64,000 bases of DNA from Pectobacterium sp. PL152 (GTDB taxonomy: Bacteria > Pseudomonadota > Gammaproteobacteria > Enterobacterales > Enterobacteriaceae), in the NCBI GenBank assembly GCA_021907015.1, contig CP091064.1, forward strand, positions 1,178,001-1,242,000, read 5' to 3'. Shown here piece by piece: positions 29,884 through 40,140 of the stretch. Numbering within the stretch: the first letter of the stretch is position 1; each line of letters begins with the position of its first letter. The notes beneath the pieces were generated by a model, which saw nothing but the letters and a program-made list of their open reading frames with translations, did not search any database and had not been told where the DNA came from. Both the position numbers and the translations under genes were made by a program.

Positions 29884-32785
29884 TTACGATGTGATGCGTT
29901 TGTTTCTCTTCGCTGGAACAGGGCTTTTTGCCTTATCGCCACTTGCGGTTGACGAACCCTTATCTGACGCGGCTTGGCGGGATTTTCCCGACTCCAACTT
30001 AGCCCCAACTTGGGGGCAACTTGAGACCAACTTGCTCTCCTTAACCCCCAACTTGCGTGAGTCGTACTGTCCTTCGGGATTATCTTCTGGCGGATCGATT
30101 AGGCCACACAGATGTGTGTTATCACCGTTCCCGTGACCATCCCACAGCAGTTCGTACTGCAACAGATGCCCGCGACTGCCGCCATGAACCAGCAGATACT
30201 CCATTTCAACCAGCCGCAGACAGTGGACTTTCAACTGGTTATCGCTCCACTGGGTCGCATCGCGGATATCCCGGCGGGTAAAGCGCACCTCGCCCGGTTT
30301 TTTGCTCTGCGTATGCGCCAGTTGATTCACCATCCCCTGTATCAGCCGCAACAGCTTGCGTGTCTGTGGCGGCATTTCGTCCAGCGTCCGGCCTAATATC
30401 TCGTGCGCTAACCGATTGGCCAGCACGATATCCGACCGTTCCACCTCGATATACTCGATAACCGTGCCACGGTGTTCAACCTGCTTCACTTCCCGCTGGT
30501 ACTGGTGCAACAGCGCGATGCTCTGTATCAGGGTGAGGTACTTCATATGGTCGCGGCGGGTGCGGGTTTTGTCGCTCAGGAACGTGAGCTGGCTGGCGAA
30601 CGGGTTCACCACCTTTAACGGTTTCAGTAACCGCTGGGCATTCTGGTGCAGCTCGGTGAGATAGCCTTTCTCGTTATCCATCAGCAACCCTTCCAGCGTC
30701 TGCTTGTGGCGCTGCAAGGCATGGATAGCCTCGGTCTGTTCGCGGGATTCGTTCACGCTGAGGACAAGGCAGCGATTCAGCAACTCTTCATCCACGTCGA
30801 TGGCCGTCGTCGTTAACATCAGCATCACCGGGCCTTTGACGGTGTACTGCTTCGTCACCAGATTGCCTGTGGCATCGTCCTTACCCGTAGAAGCAATGGT
30901 CAGTTCCCCGTCACTCTGCAACAGCTTCAGCGCATACGCCGCCTGCCTGACGCCTTCCTCTTCCGCTATCGCCAGTATCTTGTGCTGTAAGTTCGTTTCG
31001 CCCAGATAGAACAGGCTCTGTCCCGTCATCGCCGAGTATTGCAGGCGCTCTTCCGGTGGTATCAGATTCAGTACCGCATCCATCAGGCTGGATTTTCCCG
31101 CCGCCGAACTGCTCTGGATTAACACCGCTAACGGTTTATCCAGCTTGCGCGATACTGCCGCCAGATAACCCGCCACTAAGTTGGTCGATTCCCCCACCAC
31201 GCCACAGGCCGCAAGATCATCCGTCAGCCTGCCGATAAGATTCGGGTCTTGCAGCAGCGCCAGTGCAGCATCCCGCTGTTCATCGGTAATATCCTGCGTG
31301 GTTTCACCGTGGGTTTCCGGCTGGCTCAGATGCGCTTCCAGTGCCAGCAGTACACGACCTAAGCTGCGTTTAAGGTCGCTTTCCGCTAACCCCAGCTCTG
31401 ATGCAGCCAGCCGCGCATAACCTGCACGGCTCCGGGCGCTCATCATGTCCACGCTGTCGGCGAACACCACGCCGCTGGCCGTATCGATAACCTGTGCGTT
31501 CACTTTCATAACGCCGCTACCCGCTTTCACCGACGCCATCCCACGGATGCGCCACTGCTGGCCGGACAGCGCTATCTCAACTTCACCGTTTGGCAACGCG
31601 TCAACCACTACACCCGCAGCTAAGGAAGCAGCAGGTTGAGACGGCTTTTCAGGCTGTGGCGCAGCTTTCCGTTGTGGCACGGATTCAGGTTCCGCACTGA
31701 CCGCTTCCCCCATCGCCATGGCACCTTCTACCGCCGCACGGAACGCCCGTTCCGGCTCCGAGACTTTACACAGGTATTCATTCGCATCCATGCCCGCCGG
31801 GAACACCACCCGGAACGGCGTGATACCGTCAGCCGCTAATGCAGCAGCCAGTTTTACCGCACCTTCATCGCCTGCCGCATCGTTATCGAACGCGATGAGC
31901 ACCTGTTTTACCCCGTGGCGGATAAACGACTGACGCATTTCATCAGTAAAGCCATTCACGCCATACGCCGCCGTCACGTTCCGGTATCCTGCTACCCAGA
32001 ACGACATCGCATCGATAAGTGATTCGCATAAGATGATCGACTTACTGGCAACCAGTGCTGGCTCGTTCCACACCCCGCCGTGTGGCCCCGGCAGATACAG
32101 ATGATTCGGTGTTCCCGCACGCAGACGCTCACCCACCTTGCGGCCATATAACTCCCGCACCTGACCGTTAAAGTCGATAACCGGAACGACTAATGAACCC
32201 GCCAGATGCTCATGGCCGGATGAACGCATCACCCCGATGGCCTGCAACTGGCTGCGAACCGTTGCCCCGTCTTTCAGCTTCTTCGACGGCAGACGGTAGC
32301 CCAGCGTGCGGTTGGCGAACCCTAAGCGGAACTGCGCGACTAACTCAGGATGATTAAGGCGGCGCTTTTCCAGATAGTCGATGGCCTCCGGCGCATTGAG
32401 CAGGGTGTGATGATAGAACTCGGTAACGCGATGCAGTAACGCCTGCCTTTCCTGTTCATTGGCGATATCCGCCACGGGCGGCAACGGCTCAGCGGCGGGC
32501 ACGCTCCCAGCTCACGCCGCAGCTTATCGACCGCGTGCGGCAGGCTTAAGCCTTCTGTCTTCATCACCCAGTCAATGACCGAACCGCCTGCATCACAACC
32601 GAAGCAGTGATAGAGATTCTTGTCCGGCGAGATAACCATGGAAGGGTTTTCTCCTGATGGAACGGACACAGCACCACGACGTCTTTACCGCGCTTCACCA
32701 CCTTGCGCCCTTGAGCGCGCACCACCTCAACCAGTGACACGGCGGCTTTAAGGTGCTGCAACTCGGATTCGGGGATGCGTGCCAT
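29884..32785 (-). CDS. CHC2-Toprim primase-ATPase, element 3
   Basis: The best preserved primase: one open frame of 872 codons covers Toprim ([24 protein letters not shown]), a central linker, the ATPase (Walker [38 protein letters not shown]) and a C-terminal winged-helix-like region ([20 protein letters not shown]). The N-terminal CHC2 finger lies in two other frames because of a lost G near 32645 and a lost T near 32510. The T loss is shared with element 4 and so predates or accompanies the duplication; the G loss is not. About 967 aa in all. Confidence 0.85.
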
Positions 32786-32886
32786 AAACGGATTTCCTCA
32801 AAAACACGTCAAGATTCATATTGAATACTTTAATGGTACACTATATGATACCTTTATCAAGAGGGATTTTTCAGGGGGTTAGTATC
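32786..32886. promoter_or_regulatory. Divergent promoter/operator region, element 3
   Basis: Contains the near-palindrome GGTACACTATATGATACC (32835-32852). Unrelated in sequence to the operator regions of elements 1 and 2, in step with the unrelated repressor. Confidence 0.5.
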
Positions 32887-33282
32887 ATGGTATCTATTCC
32901 AGACTGGTTAACGACCATGAGCTTTTCTCAACGTGTGATTGAACTGCGCAAGAAGCGGGGTTTGACACAACAAGGCCTCTCTGACGCCACCGGTATCCAT
33001 GTACAGCAGATTAAACGCTACGAAGCTGGTAGCTCACAACCTACCGCCGAGGCCTTAAAGAAGCTCGCTATTGTGCTGCATGTGTCATCTGATTTTCTGC
33101 TGTTTGAGCCCGGTGAGCGTGAGCCGGAAGATGAGCTGAAGCTGAGATTTGAAGCCGTCGCCGCCATGCCTGCCGAAGAGCAGGAAGTCGCTAAAGCCGT
33201 GCTGGATGCCATCATTGTGAAGAGTCAGGTTTCCCAGACAATGGCACGAGTGACAAAGCCGATGGGCAAAGAGAAGGATTAA
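32887..33282 (+). CDS. HTH repressor, element 3 (second type)
   Basis: 131 aa from ATG 32887, which has a G-rich ribosome site (AGGGGG) upstream. HTH_3 domain near residues 12-68 (RVIELRKKRGLTQQGLSDAT, then HVQQIKRYEAGSSQPTAEAL) and an acidic helical tail (EREPEDELKLRFEAVAAM). It resembles phage CI-like short repressors and the remnant at 26408, but not the repressors of elements 1 and 2. It probably controls the divergent primase-recombinase operon. Confidence 0.8.
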   Translation: MVSIPDWLTTMSFSQRVIELRKKRGLTQQGLSDATGIHVQQIKRYEAGSSQPTAEALKKLAIVLHVSSDFLLFEPGEREPEDELKLRFEAVAAMPAEEQEVAKAVLDAIIVKSQVSQTMARVTKPMGKEKD

Positions 33283-33289
33283 AACGAAC

Positions 33290-33324
33290 GCGACGCGGAT
33301 GTGTTACGAGCACACCCACGCCGC
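33290..33324 (+). ncRNA. Stem-loop in the symE leader, element 3
   Basis: GCGACGCGGATGTG pairs imperfectly with CACACCCACGCCGC around TTACGAG. Relative to element 1 the inner TGAG/CTCA has become TGTG/CACA, a paired change. Confidence 0.55.
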
Positions 33325-33355
33325 TCACCACAAGCAACTAAACGAGGTAGTTACT

Positions 33356-33580
33356 ATGGCTAAGGCACATTCTAAGTCAGGCGTCACCGTTAATAAAGCA
33401 ACCAAAACAGAGCGTTACTACACCGTGGGATATGCTTCGCATAATGGCAAGCCTAACCCGCCCTCTGCCATCAACCTTAAAGGCCGCTGGCTGGAAGAGA
33501 GTGGCTTTATTACCGGGATGCCTGTTACCGTGACGGTCGAGCGCGGCAGGATTATTATTGAGACGCAGATTAATCTGTAG
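33356..33580 (+). CDS. SymE-like toxin, element 3
   Basis: 74 aa, intact. Conserved INLKGRWLEESGFITG and TVERGRIIIETQINL; start behind GAGGTAGTTACT. The 3' half is nearly identical at DNA level to element 1, the 5' half to element 2, suggesting exchange between cassettes. Confidence 0.8.
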   Translation: MAKAHSKSGVTVNKATKTERYYTVGYASHNGKPNPPSAINLKGRWLEESGFITGMPVTVTVERGRIIIETQINL

Positions 33581-33605
33581 CGGCTGACTAACCGCTAAAA
33601 ATAAT

Positions 33606-33643
33606 AAAGCCGGAAGGATAATGTGATCGCTTCCGGCTTTTAT
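33606..33643. terminator. Terminator after symE, element 3
   Basis: AAAGCCGGAAG ... CTTCCGGCTTT, facing the immunity gene. Confidence 0.8.
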
Positions 33644-33652
33644 TAATAGAAA

Positions 33653-34044
33653 CTAATTATATTTTTCACACTCATTCTGCAAGTCTTCCAATAATTTACC
33701 TGCGCTTACAATGGGTGTATCTGTTGTTGATGGAACCATAAAAACGCCAATATTTAGGCCATCATCGGACAGATTTGGTAAAAGGTCATCAATAATATAA
33801 TCCAGCTCGACTTCTTTAGCCTTATAATTAGACCAAACGTCTATTGCACAAGCCTCCGCATACTCCCTAGCAGGCCAAAACACGATAAAGTCATTACCAG
33901 AGTCATCACTACTTAAAGCGAAACCATCATCATCAAGCACCCATGCAGACTCATTATCTGCAACTCGTTTGATAAAATATATATATCTATCTTTATTGCT
34001 TTTTTTTTTGACATGACCTCTATTTCTTTAGCTGATAGCTTCAT
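33653..34044 (-). CDS. DUF2750-like immunity protein, cassette 3, frameshifted
   Basis: About 130 aa. It starts [12 protein letters not shown] at 34044, overlapping the tip end, and continues after an A run with [34 protein letters not shown] and [16 protein letters not shown]. This layout (tryptophan motif, WPxREYA, C-terminal Leu-Pro block) is that of DUF2750 proteins. The poly-A run (34000-34009) has ten As here and six in the tandem copy, neither in frame, so a length error is certain in at least one. Confidence 0.65.
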
Positions 34045-34435
34045 TGCTTTTTCCCTTACACCCAGCCTTACCACTTACTTCAGGTTTATTCTTCCTACCG
34101 TGACCATCATATTTATGCTGTCGTCGATGTAGATCTGTATGCTGAGGATCTGAATACTCATAACCATAACCTTTAGATGCCTCATACCCACGCCAGTGAG
34201 CTAACTGATAACCAGGTGGATTTCTAATATTAGTTCTTTGCCCTCTGGCAATAGAATTTTGCTCTTGCTTTATCCATCCACGAACATGGCGCGGTTGTTT
34301 GGGATCATTAGCTAGCTCTTTTAACCGTGCTTGTTTTCCTGCTCGGCCAACTGATAACCCCAGCGGATCGACCCACTCCAGCGGATTATGCACATAGGAA
34401 TATGGGCCAAACCCGCCATCTAAACCTATCGGGTC
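34028..34435 (-). CDS. Orphan Rhs tip A2 (type 8 toxin, identical to the RhsA tip)
   Basis: [20 protein letters not shown] and WVDPLGL, then a toxin with [40 protein letters not shown] and [16 protein letters not shown]. The His-rich block is HNH-like and fits the family annotated as polymorphic toxin type 8. Except for one missing C that alters the last residues, it is the same as the tip on RhsA. The frame upstream of DPIGL runs into element 4 and meets a TGA with no start codon between, so it is silent. Confidence 0.75.
   Translation of the reverse strand, partial: DPIGLDGGFGPYSYVHNPLEWVDPLGLSVGRAGKQARLKELANDPKQPRHVRGWIKQEQNSIARGQRTNIRNPPGYQLAHWRGYEASKGYGYEYSDPQHTDLHRRQHKYDGHGRKNKPEVSGKAGCKGKSNEAIS
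34425..34435. other. Predicted recombination site, unit junction 4
   Basis: CCTATCGGGTC followed by ATAGGGACGATCC, between the two tandem cassettes. Confidence 0.7.
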
Positions 34436-35348
34436 ATAGGGACGATCCTGACGCAGTCGTACTTTTAGCGCACTTAACCCATTGAAGCAACGGCCTTTTC
34501 AGGCAGCGTTTTCGGCCAGGTTAACCGCCCCGCAACCCGAACACCCCGACGCGCACTTTTACCCCGGACACGCTACCGCCACGCTGTGACGTCCCTGTCT
34601 GCCTGCGCCACATCATAGCAGCGGCGTCAGCCGCTGCCATTAGTCGTTTCCTGTTGAACCGGGTTTTAACGCGGCGCGAGCCGTTCCGCAGCTTGCTGTG
34701 GGACGGTGAAGCGTCTGCCGGGTGCGGGCTGGCGAGGCCCGCAAGACAAGAGGTCAAGCAGGAGGCCCCGGCGGGGGCCGCACGGGGCGGAGATGGCGAG
34801 CACGGGAACGAGCGAGGAGCCTGCGACTGCGAGCCGGGCACAGCCAGTGCAGCGGGGTTGGGGCGGGGGCGAGGTAAAGCCTTTCAGCGGAGGCCGTCAG
34901 GCCGACAACCCCGGTTCTGTTGACGTTGATGTTTGCTGAAGGTTGACGCCGGAGCCAGCTCCGCCAGGGAGGGCGGCCACACCGTGCTAGCCAGGGAAGC
35001 ACGCTGATGTTCGCAGCAGAGGGCGAAGCCCTGTGCGCCGCGCTGTTCTGTGCTGCCGAACCCCGGCGGCCAACCGCACGCCGATGCTGAAGTAGCCCGC
35101 AGCGCGCCCTTAACCTGCCCGGCGCCGACATAATGTGTTACGCGTGGGCCGCGTTCAGCGGCTTTCGCGTAATGCCACATTATGTTGAATGACGAACGGC
35201 CAGCAACGTTAAGGTCAGAGTTTGACTGAGGCTGGCGCTGGCCGGGCGGCATTTACCGCCGGAGCGCCTTAGCCGACCACGGCAAGCGGTGCGCCACGGA
35301 CGGCGCAGCGTTTGCCAGACACCGTACCGCAGCTTTGAAGAGAGAGAG
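34436..35348. other. Conserved non-coding end of element 4
   Basis: Same as 27897-28810 apart from run-length differences (for example five versus four Cs near 34563, and TG missing at the hairpin). Confidence 0.5.
35128..35185. repeat. Nested hairpin of element 4
   Basis: Same three stems as element 3, with one TG fewer between the outer and middle stems. Confidence 0.75.
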
Positions 35349-36393
35349 CTACTTTTTCGGGCTGTCCGGCTGCGGCGTGGTGTCCGGCTTGCGTTTCTTC
35401 CTGCGTCGCGTTTTCGGTTTCCGCTCTGCCGGATGGGTTTTCTCATGCACCTGTTTCAGATACCCGATAGCAACCCGCGTGTAGACCTGCGTGGTTTCCA
35501 GCTTTTCATGACCTAAGATAGCTTGTATGTGTCGCGTGTCCGCGCCGTTCTCCAGCATCTGTGTCGCCATCGAGTGCCGGAACACATGACACGCCCCGGC
35601 TTTTTTTCAGGTGTGCGTCGTTCCGTATTGCCCGGCCTGCCAGTATCGTCAGCGTCGCACGTCCCAGCCGCTTGCCCCATATCGTGACGAACAGATGACC
35701 GCTGTCGTGTTTCGTTGTCAGTCGCGGCCTTACCGCATCCAGATAGCGCTGTACCCAGACCAGCGCCCGCAGGCCAACCGGAACCACCCGGTCTTTGTTC
35801 CCCTTGCCCTGTCGCACCACCAGAACCCCGCGCCCCACGTCCACATCGTCCAGCATCAGCCCGGCCAGCTCTGAACGCCTTAGCCCCGTGCTCCACAGCA
35901 TTTCCAGCACGGCGCGGTTACGCAGTCCGGTTAACGTCTCGGTGTCCTGCGCGTCCATCACCGCTTCCGTTTCTTCCTCGCTCAGTATCTGCGCCGGAAG
36001 CCGCTTTTCTGCTTTCGGTAACGTCATCTGTTCCGCCGGGTTGTACAGGATATGATGGCGTTGCAGCAACCAGCGGAACAGCATCCTGATAGCCGTCAGG
36101 CGGTTAAGCTGACCACCCTGTGCCAGCGGTTTGCCGTCCGCCTTGCGGTAGCCGTGCAGATGACGCTGATAGGCTTCCAGCACTGCCAGACTTACCTGTG
36201 CCGCCTGCATCAGTCCCCGCTCTTCACACCACGTCACGAACGGGCGCAGCCGTTCACCGTATCCTTCCACCGTACGCGGGCTGTGGTTCGTCGCTGTCAG
36301 GTGCTCAAGGTAAGCGGTGGTGTACTGGCGCAGCGTCTGTGACAGGCTGCTAAGGTAAGTGGCTTCCGGGCTGGGTGGTTTGGGTCGGGTCAT
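35349..36393 (-). CDS. Tyrosine recombinase, element 4, frameshifted
   Basis: Copy of the element 3 recombinase. Open from ATG 36393 through R and K, then broken near 35605 where the A run before the HxxR box has seven As (six needed, five in element 3). The remainder ([11 protein letters not shown] onwards) is in another frame and ends PDTTPQPDSPKK at 35349. Confidence 0.85.
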
Positions 36394-36422
36394 TGCGGCG
36401 CGTCCTGCGGGGTGATGAGGGG

Positions 36423-39321
36423 TTACGATGTGATGCGTTTGTTTCTCTTCGCTGGAACAGGGCTTTTGCCTTATCGCCACTTGCGGTTGACGAACCCTTA
36501 TCTGACGCGGCTTGGCGGGATTTTCCCGACTCCAACTTAGCCCCAACTTGGGGGCAACTTGAGACCAACTTGCTCTCCTTAACCCCCAACTTGCGTGAGT
36601 CGTACTGTCCTTCGGGATTATCTTCTGGCGGATCGATTAGGCCACACAGATGTGTGTTATCACCGTTCCCGTGACCATCCCACAGCAGTTCGTACTGCAA
36701 CAGATGCCCGCGACTGCCGCCATGAACCAGCAGATACTCCATTTCAACCAGCCGCAGACAGTGGACTTTCAACTGGTTATCGCTCCACTGGGTCGCATCG
36801 CGGATATCCCGGCGGGTAAAGCGCACCTCGCCCGGTTTTTGCTCTGCGTATGCGCCAGTTGATTCACCATCCCTGTATCAGCCGCAACAGCTTGCGTGTC
36901 TGTGGCGGCATTTCGTCCAGCGTCCGGCCTAATATCTCGTGCGCTAACCGATTGGCCAGCACGATATCCGACCGTTCCACCTCGATATACTCGATAACCG
37001 TGCCACGGTGTTCAACCTGCTTCACTTCCCGCTGGTACTGGTGCAACAGCGCGATGCTCTGTATCAGGGTGAGGTACTTCATATGGTCGCGGCGGGTGCG
37101 GGTTTTGTCGCTCAGGAACGTGAGCTGGCTGGCGAACGGGTTCACCACCTTTAACGGTTTCAGTAACCGCTGGGCATTCTGGTGCAGCTCGGTGAGATAG
37201 CCTTTCTCGTTATCCATCAGCAACCCTTCCAGCGTCTGCTTGTGGCGCTGCAAGGCATGGATAGCCTCGGTCTGTTCGCGGGATTCGTTCACGCTGAGGA
37301 CAAGGCAGCGATTCAGCAACTCTTCATCCACGTCGATGGCCGTCGTCGTTAACATCAGCATCACCGGGCCTTTGACGGTGTACTGCTTCGTCACCAGATT
37401 GCCTGTGGCATCGTCCTTACCCGTAGAAGCAATGGTCAGTTCCCCGTCACTCTGCAACAGCTTCAGCGCATACGCCGCCTGCCTGACGCCTTCCTCTTCC
37501 GCTATCGCCAGTATCTTGTGCTGTAAGTTCGTTTCGCCCAGATAGAACAGGCTCTGTCCCGTCATCGCCGAGTATTGCAGGCGCTCTTCCGGTGGTATCA
37601 GATTCAGTACCGCATCCATCAGGCTGGATTTTCCCGCCGCCGAACTGCTCTGGATTAACACCGCTAACGGTTTATCCAGCTTGCGCGATACTGCCGCCAG
37701 ATAACCCGCCACTAAGTTGGTCGATTCCCCACCACGCCACAGGCCGCAAGATCATCCGTCAGCCTGCCGATAAGATTCGGGTCTTGCAGCAGCGCCAGTG
37801 CAGCATCCCGCTGTTCATCGGTAATATCCTGCGTGGTTTCACCGTGGGTTTCCGGCTGGCTCAGATGCGCTTCCAGTGCCAGCAGTACACGACCTAAGCT
37901 GCGTTTAAGGTCGCTTTCCGCTAACCCCAGCTCTGATGCAGCCAGCCGCGCATAACCTGCACGGCTCCGGGCGCTCATCATGTCCACGCTGTCGGCGAAC
38001 ACCACGCCGCTGGCCGTATCGATAACCTGTGCGTTCACTTTCATAACGCCGCTACCCGCTTTCACCGACGCCATCCCACGGATGCGCCACTGCTGGCCGG
38101 ACAGCGCTATCTCAACTTCACCGTTTGGCAACGCGTCAACCACTACACCCGCAGCTAAGGAAGCAGCAGGTTGAGACGGCTTTTCAGGCTGTGGCGCAGC
38201 TTTCCGTTGTGGCACGGATTCAGGTTCCGCACTGACCGCTTCCCCCATCGCCATGGCACCTTCTACCGCCGCACGGAACGCCCGTTCCGGCTCCGAGACT
38301 TTACACAGGTATTCATTCGCATCCATGCCCGCCGGGAACACCACCCGGAACGGCGTGATACCGTCAGCCGCTAATGCAGCAGCCAGTTTTACCGCACCTT
38401 CATCGCCTGCCGCATCGTTATCGAACGCGATGAGCACCTGTTTTACCCCGTGGCGGATAAACGACTGACGCATTTCATCAGTAAAGCCATTCACGCCATA
38501 CGCCGCCGTCACGTTCCGGTATCCTGCTACCCAGAACGACATCGCATCGATAAGTGATTCGCATAAGATGATCGACTTACTGGCAACCAGTGCTGGCTCG
38601 TTCCACACCCCGCCGTGTGGCCCCGGCAGATACAGATGATTCGGTGTTCCCGCACGCAGACGCTCACCCACCTTGCGGCCATATAACTCCCGCACCTGAC
38701 CGTTAAAGTCGATAACCGGAACGACTAATGAACCCGCCAGATGCTCATGGCCGGATGAACGCATCACCCCGATGGCCTGCAACTGGCTGCGAACCGTTGC
38801 CCCGTCTTTCAGCTTCTTCGACGGCAGACGGTAGCCCAGCGTGCGGTTGGCGAACCCTAAGCGGAACTGCGCGACTAACTCAGGATGATTAAGGCGGCGC
38901 TTTTCCAGATAGTCGATGGCCTCCGGCGCATTGAGCAGGGTGTGATGATAGAACTCGGTAACGCGATGCAGTAACGCCTGCCTTTCCTGTTCATTGGCGA
39001 TATCCGCCACGGGCGGCAACGGCTCAGCGGCGGGCACGCTCCCAGCTCACGCCGCAGCTTATCGACCGCGTGCGGCAGGCTTAAGCCTTCTGTCTTCATC
39101 ACCCAGTCAATGACCGAACCGCCTGCATCACAACCGAAGCAGTGATAGAGATTCTTGTCCGGCGAGATAACCATGGAAGGGGTTTTCTCCTGATGGAACG
39201 GACACAGCACCACGACGTCTTTACCGCGCTTCACCACCTTGCGCCCTTGAGCGCGCACCACCTCAACCAGTGACACGGCGGCTTTAAGGTGCTGCAACTC
39301 GGATTCGGGGATGCGTGCCAT
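36423..39321 (-). CDS. CHC2-Toprim primase-ATPase, element 4, frameshifted
   Basis: Copy of the element 3 primase. Here the CHC2 finger is in one frame from ATG 39321 ([25 protein letters not shown]), but other runs are short: C run near 37729, C run near 36870, T run near 36838 and T run near 36463. It shares with element 3 the T missing near 39045. Between the two copies every domain is present intact in at least one, except across that shared break. Confidence 0.8.
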
Positions 39322-39422
39322 AAACGGATTTCCTCAAAAACACGTCAAGATTCATATTGAATACTTTAATGGTACACTATATGATACCTTTATCAAGAGG
39401 GATTTTTCAGGGGGTTAGTATC
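39322..39422. promoter_or_regulatory. Divergent promoter/operator region, element 4
   Basis: Identical to 32786-32886, with the same GGTACACTATATGATACC near-palindrome. Confidence 0.5.
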
Positions 39423-39818
39423 ATGGTATCTATTCCAGACTGGTTAACGACCATGAGCTTTTCTCAACGTGTGATTGAACTGCGCAAGAAGCGGGGTTTG
39501 ACACAACAAGGCCTCTCTGACGCCACCGGTATCCATGTACAGCAGATTAAACGCTACGAAGCTGGTAGCTCACAACCTACCGCCGAGGCCTTAAAGAAGC
39601 TCGCTATTGTGCTGCATGTGTCATCTGATTTTCTGCTGTTTGAGCCCGGTGAGCGTGAGCCGGAAGATGAGCTGAAGCTGAGATTTGAAGCCGTCGCCGC
39701 CATGCCTGCCGAAGAGCAGGAAGTCGCTAAAGCCGTGCTGGATGCCATCATTGTGAAGAGTCAGGTTTCCCAGACAATGGCACGAGTGACAAAGCCGATG
39801 GGCAAAGAGAAGGATTAA
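39423..39818 (+). CDS. HTH repressor, element 4
   Basis: Identical to the repressor at 32887 (131 aa, HTH_3 domain, acidic tail). Intact. Confidence 0.8.
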   Translation: MVSIPDWLTTMSFSQRVIELRKKRGLTQQGLSDATGIHVQQIKRYEAGSSQPTAEALKKLAIVLHVSSDFLLFEPGEREPEDELKLRFEAVAAMPAEEQEVAKAVLDAIIVKSQVSQTMARVTKPMGKEKD

Positions 39819-39825
39819 AACGAAC

Positions 39826-39860
39826 GCGACGCGGATGTGTTACGAGCACACCCACGCCGC
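39826..39860 (+). ncRNA. Stem-loop in the symE leader, element 4
   Basis: Identical to that of element 3. Confidence 0.5.
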
Positions 39861-39891
39861 TCACCACAAGCAACTAAACGAGGTAGTTACT

Positions 39892-40116
39892 ATGGCTAAG
39901 GCACATTCTAAGTCAGGCGTCACCGTTAATAAAGCAACCAAAACAGAGCGTTACTACACCGTGGGATATGCTTCGCATAATGGCAAGCCTAACCCGCCCT
40001 CTGCCATCAACCTTAAAGGCCGCTGGCTGGAAGAGAGTGGCTTTATTACCGGGATGCCTGTTACCGTGACGGTCGAGCGCGGCAGGATTATTATTGAGAC
40101 GCAGATTAATCTGTAG
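39892..40116 (+). CDS. SymE-like toxin, element 4
   Basis: Identical to the protein at 33356 (74 aa, intact), with the same leader, ribosome site and terminator. Confidence 0.8.
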   Translation: MAKAHSKSGVTVNKATKTERYYTVGYASHNGKPNPPSAINLKGRWLEESGFITGMPVTVTVERGRIIIETQINL

Positions 40117-40140
40117 CGGCTGACTAACCGCTAAAAATAA

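Larger units (their letters stand above)
27897..34435. mobile_element. Cassette 3: element + orphan type 8 tip (tandem copy)
   Basis: Unit of 6,539 bp between att sites 27886 and 34425. It is the same cassette as cassette 4. In the stretches I compared, the two differ only in homopolymer lengths and one TG dinucleotide. Confidence 0.7.

Noticed and set aside
34028-34393. Independent small toxin gene starting at MHNPLEW
   Set aside because: That Met is inside the Rhs boundary motif; no ribosome site precedes it, and the frame is continuous with the DPIGL codons. Listed as an orphan tip.
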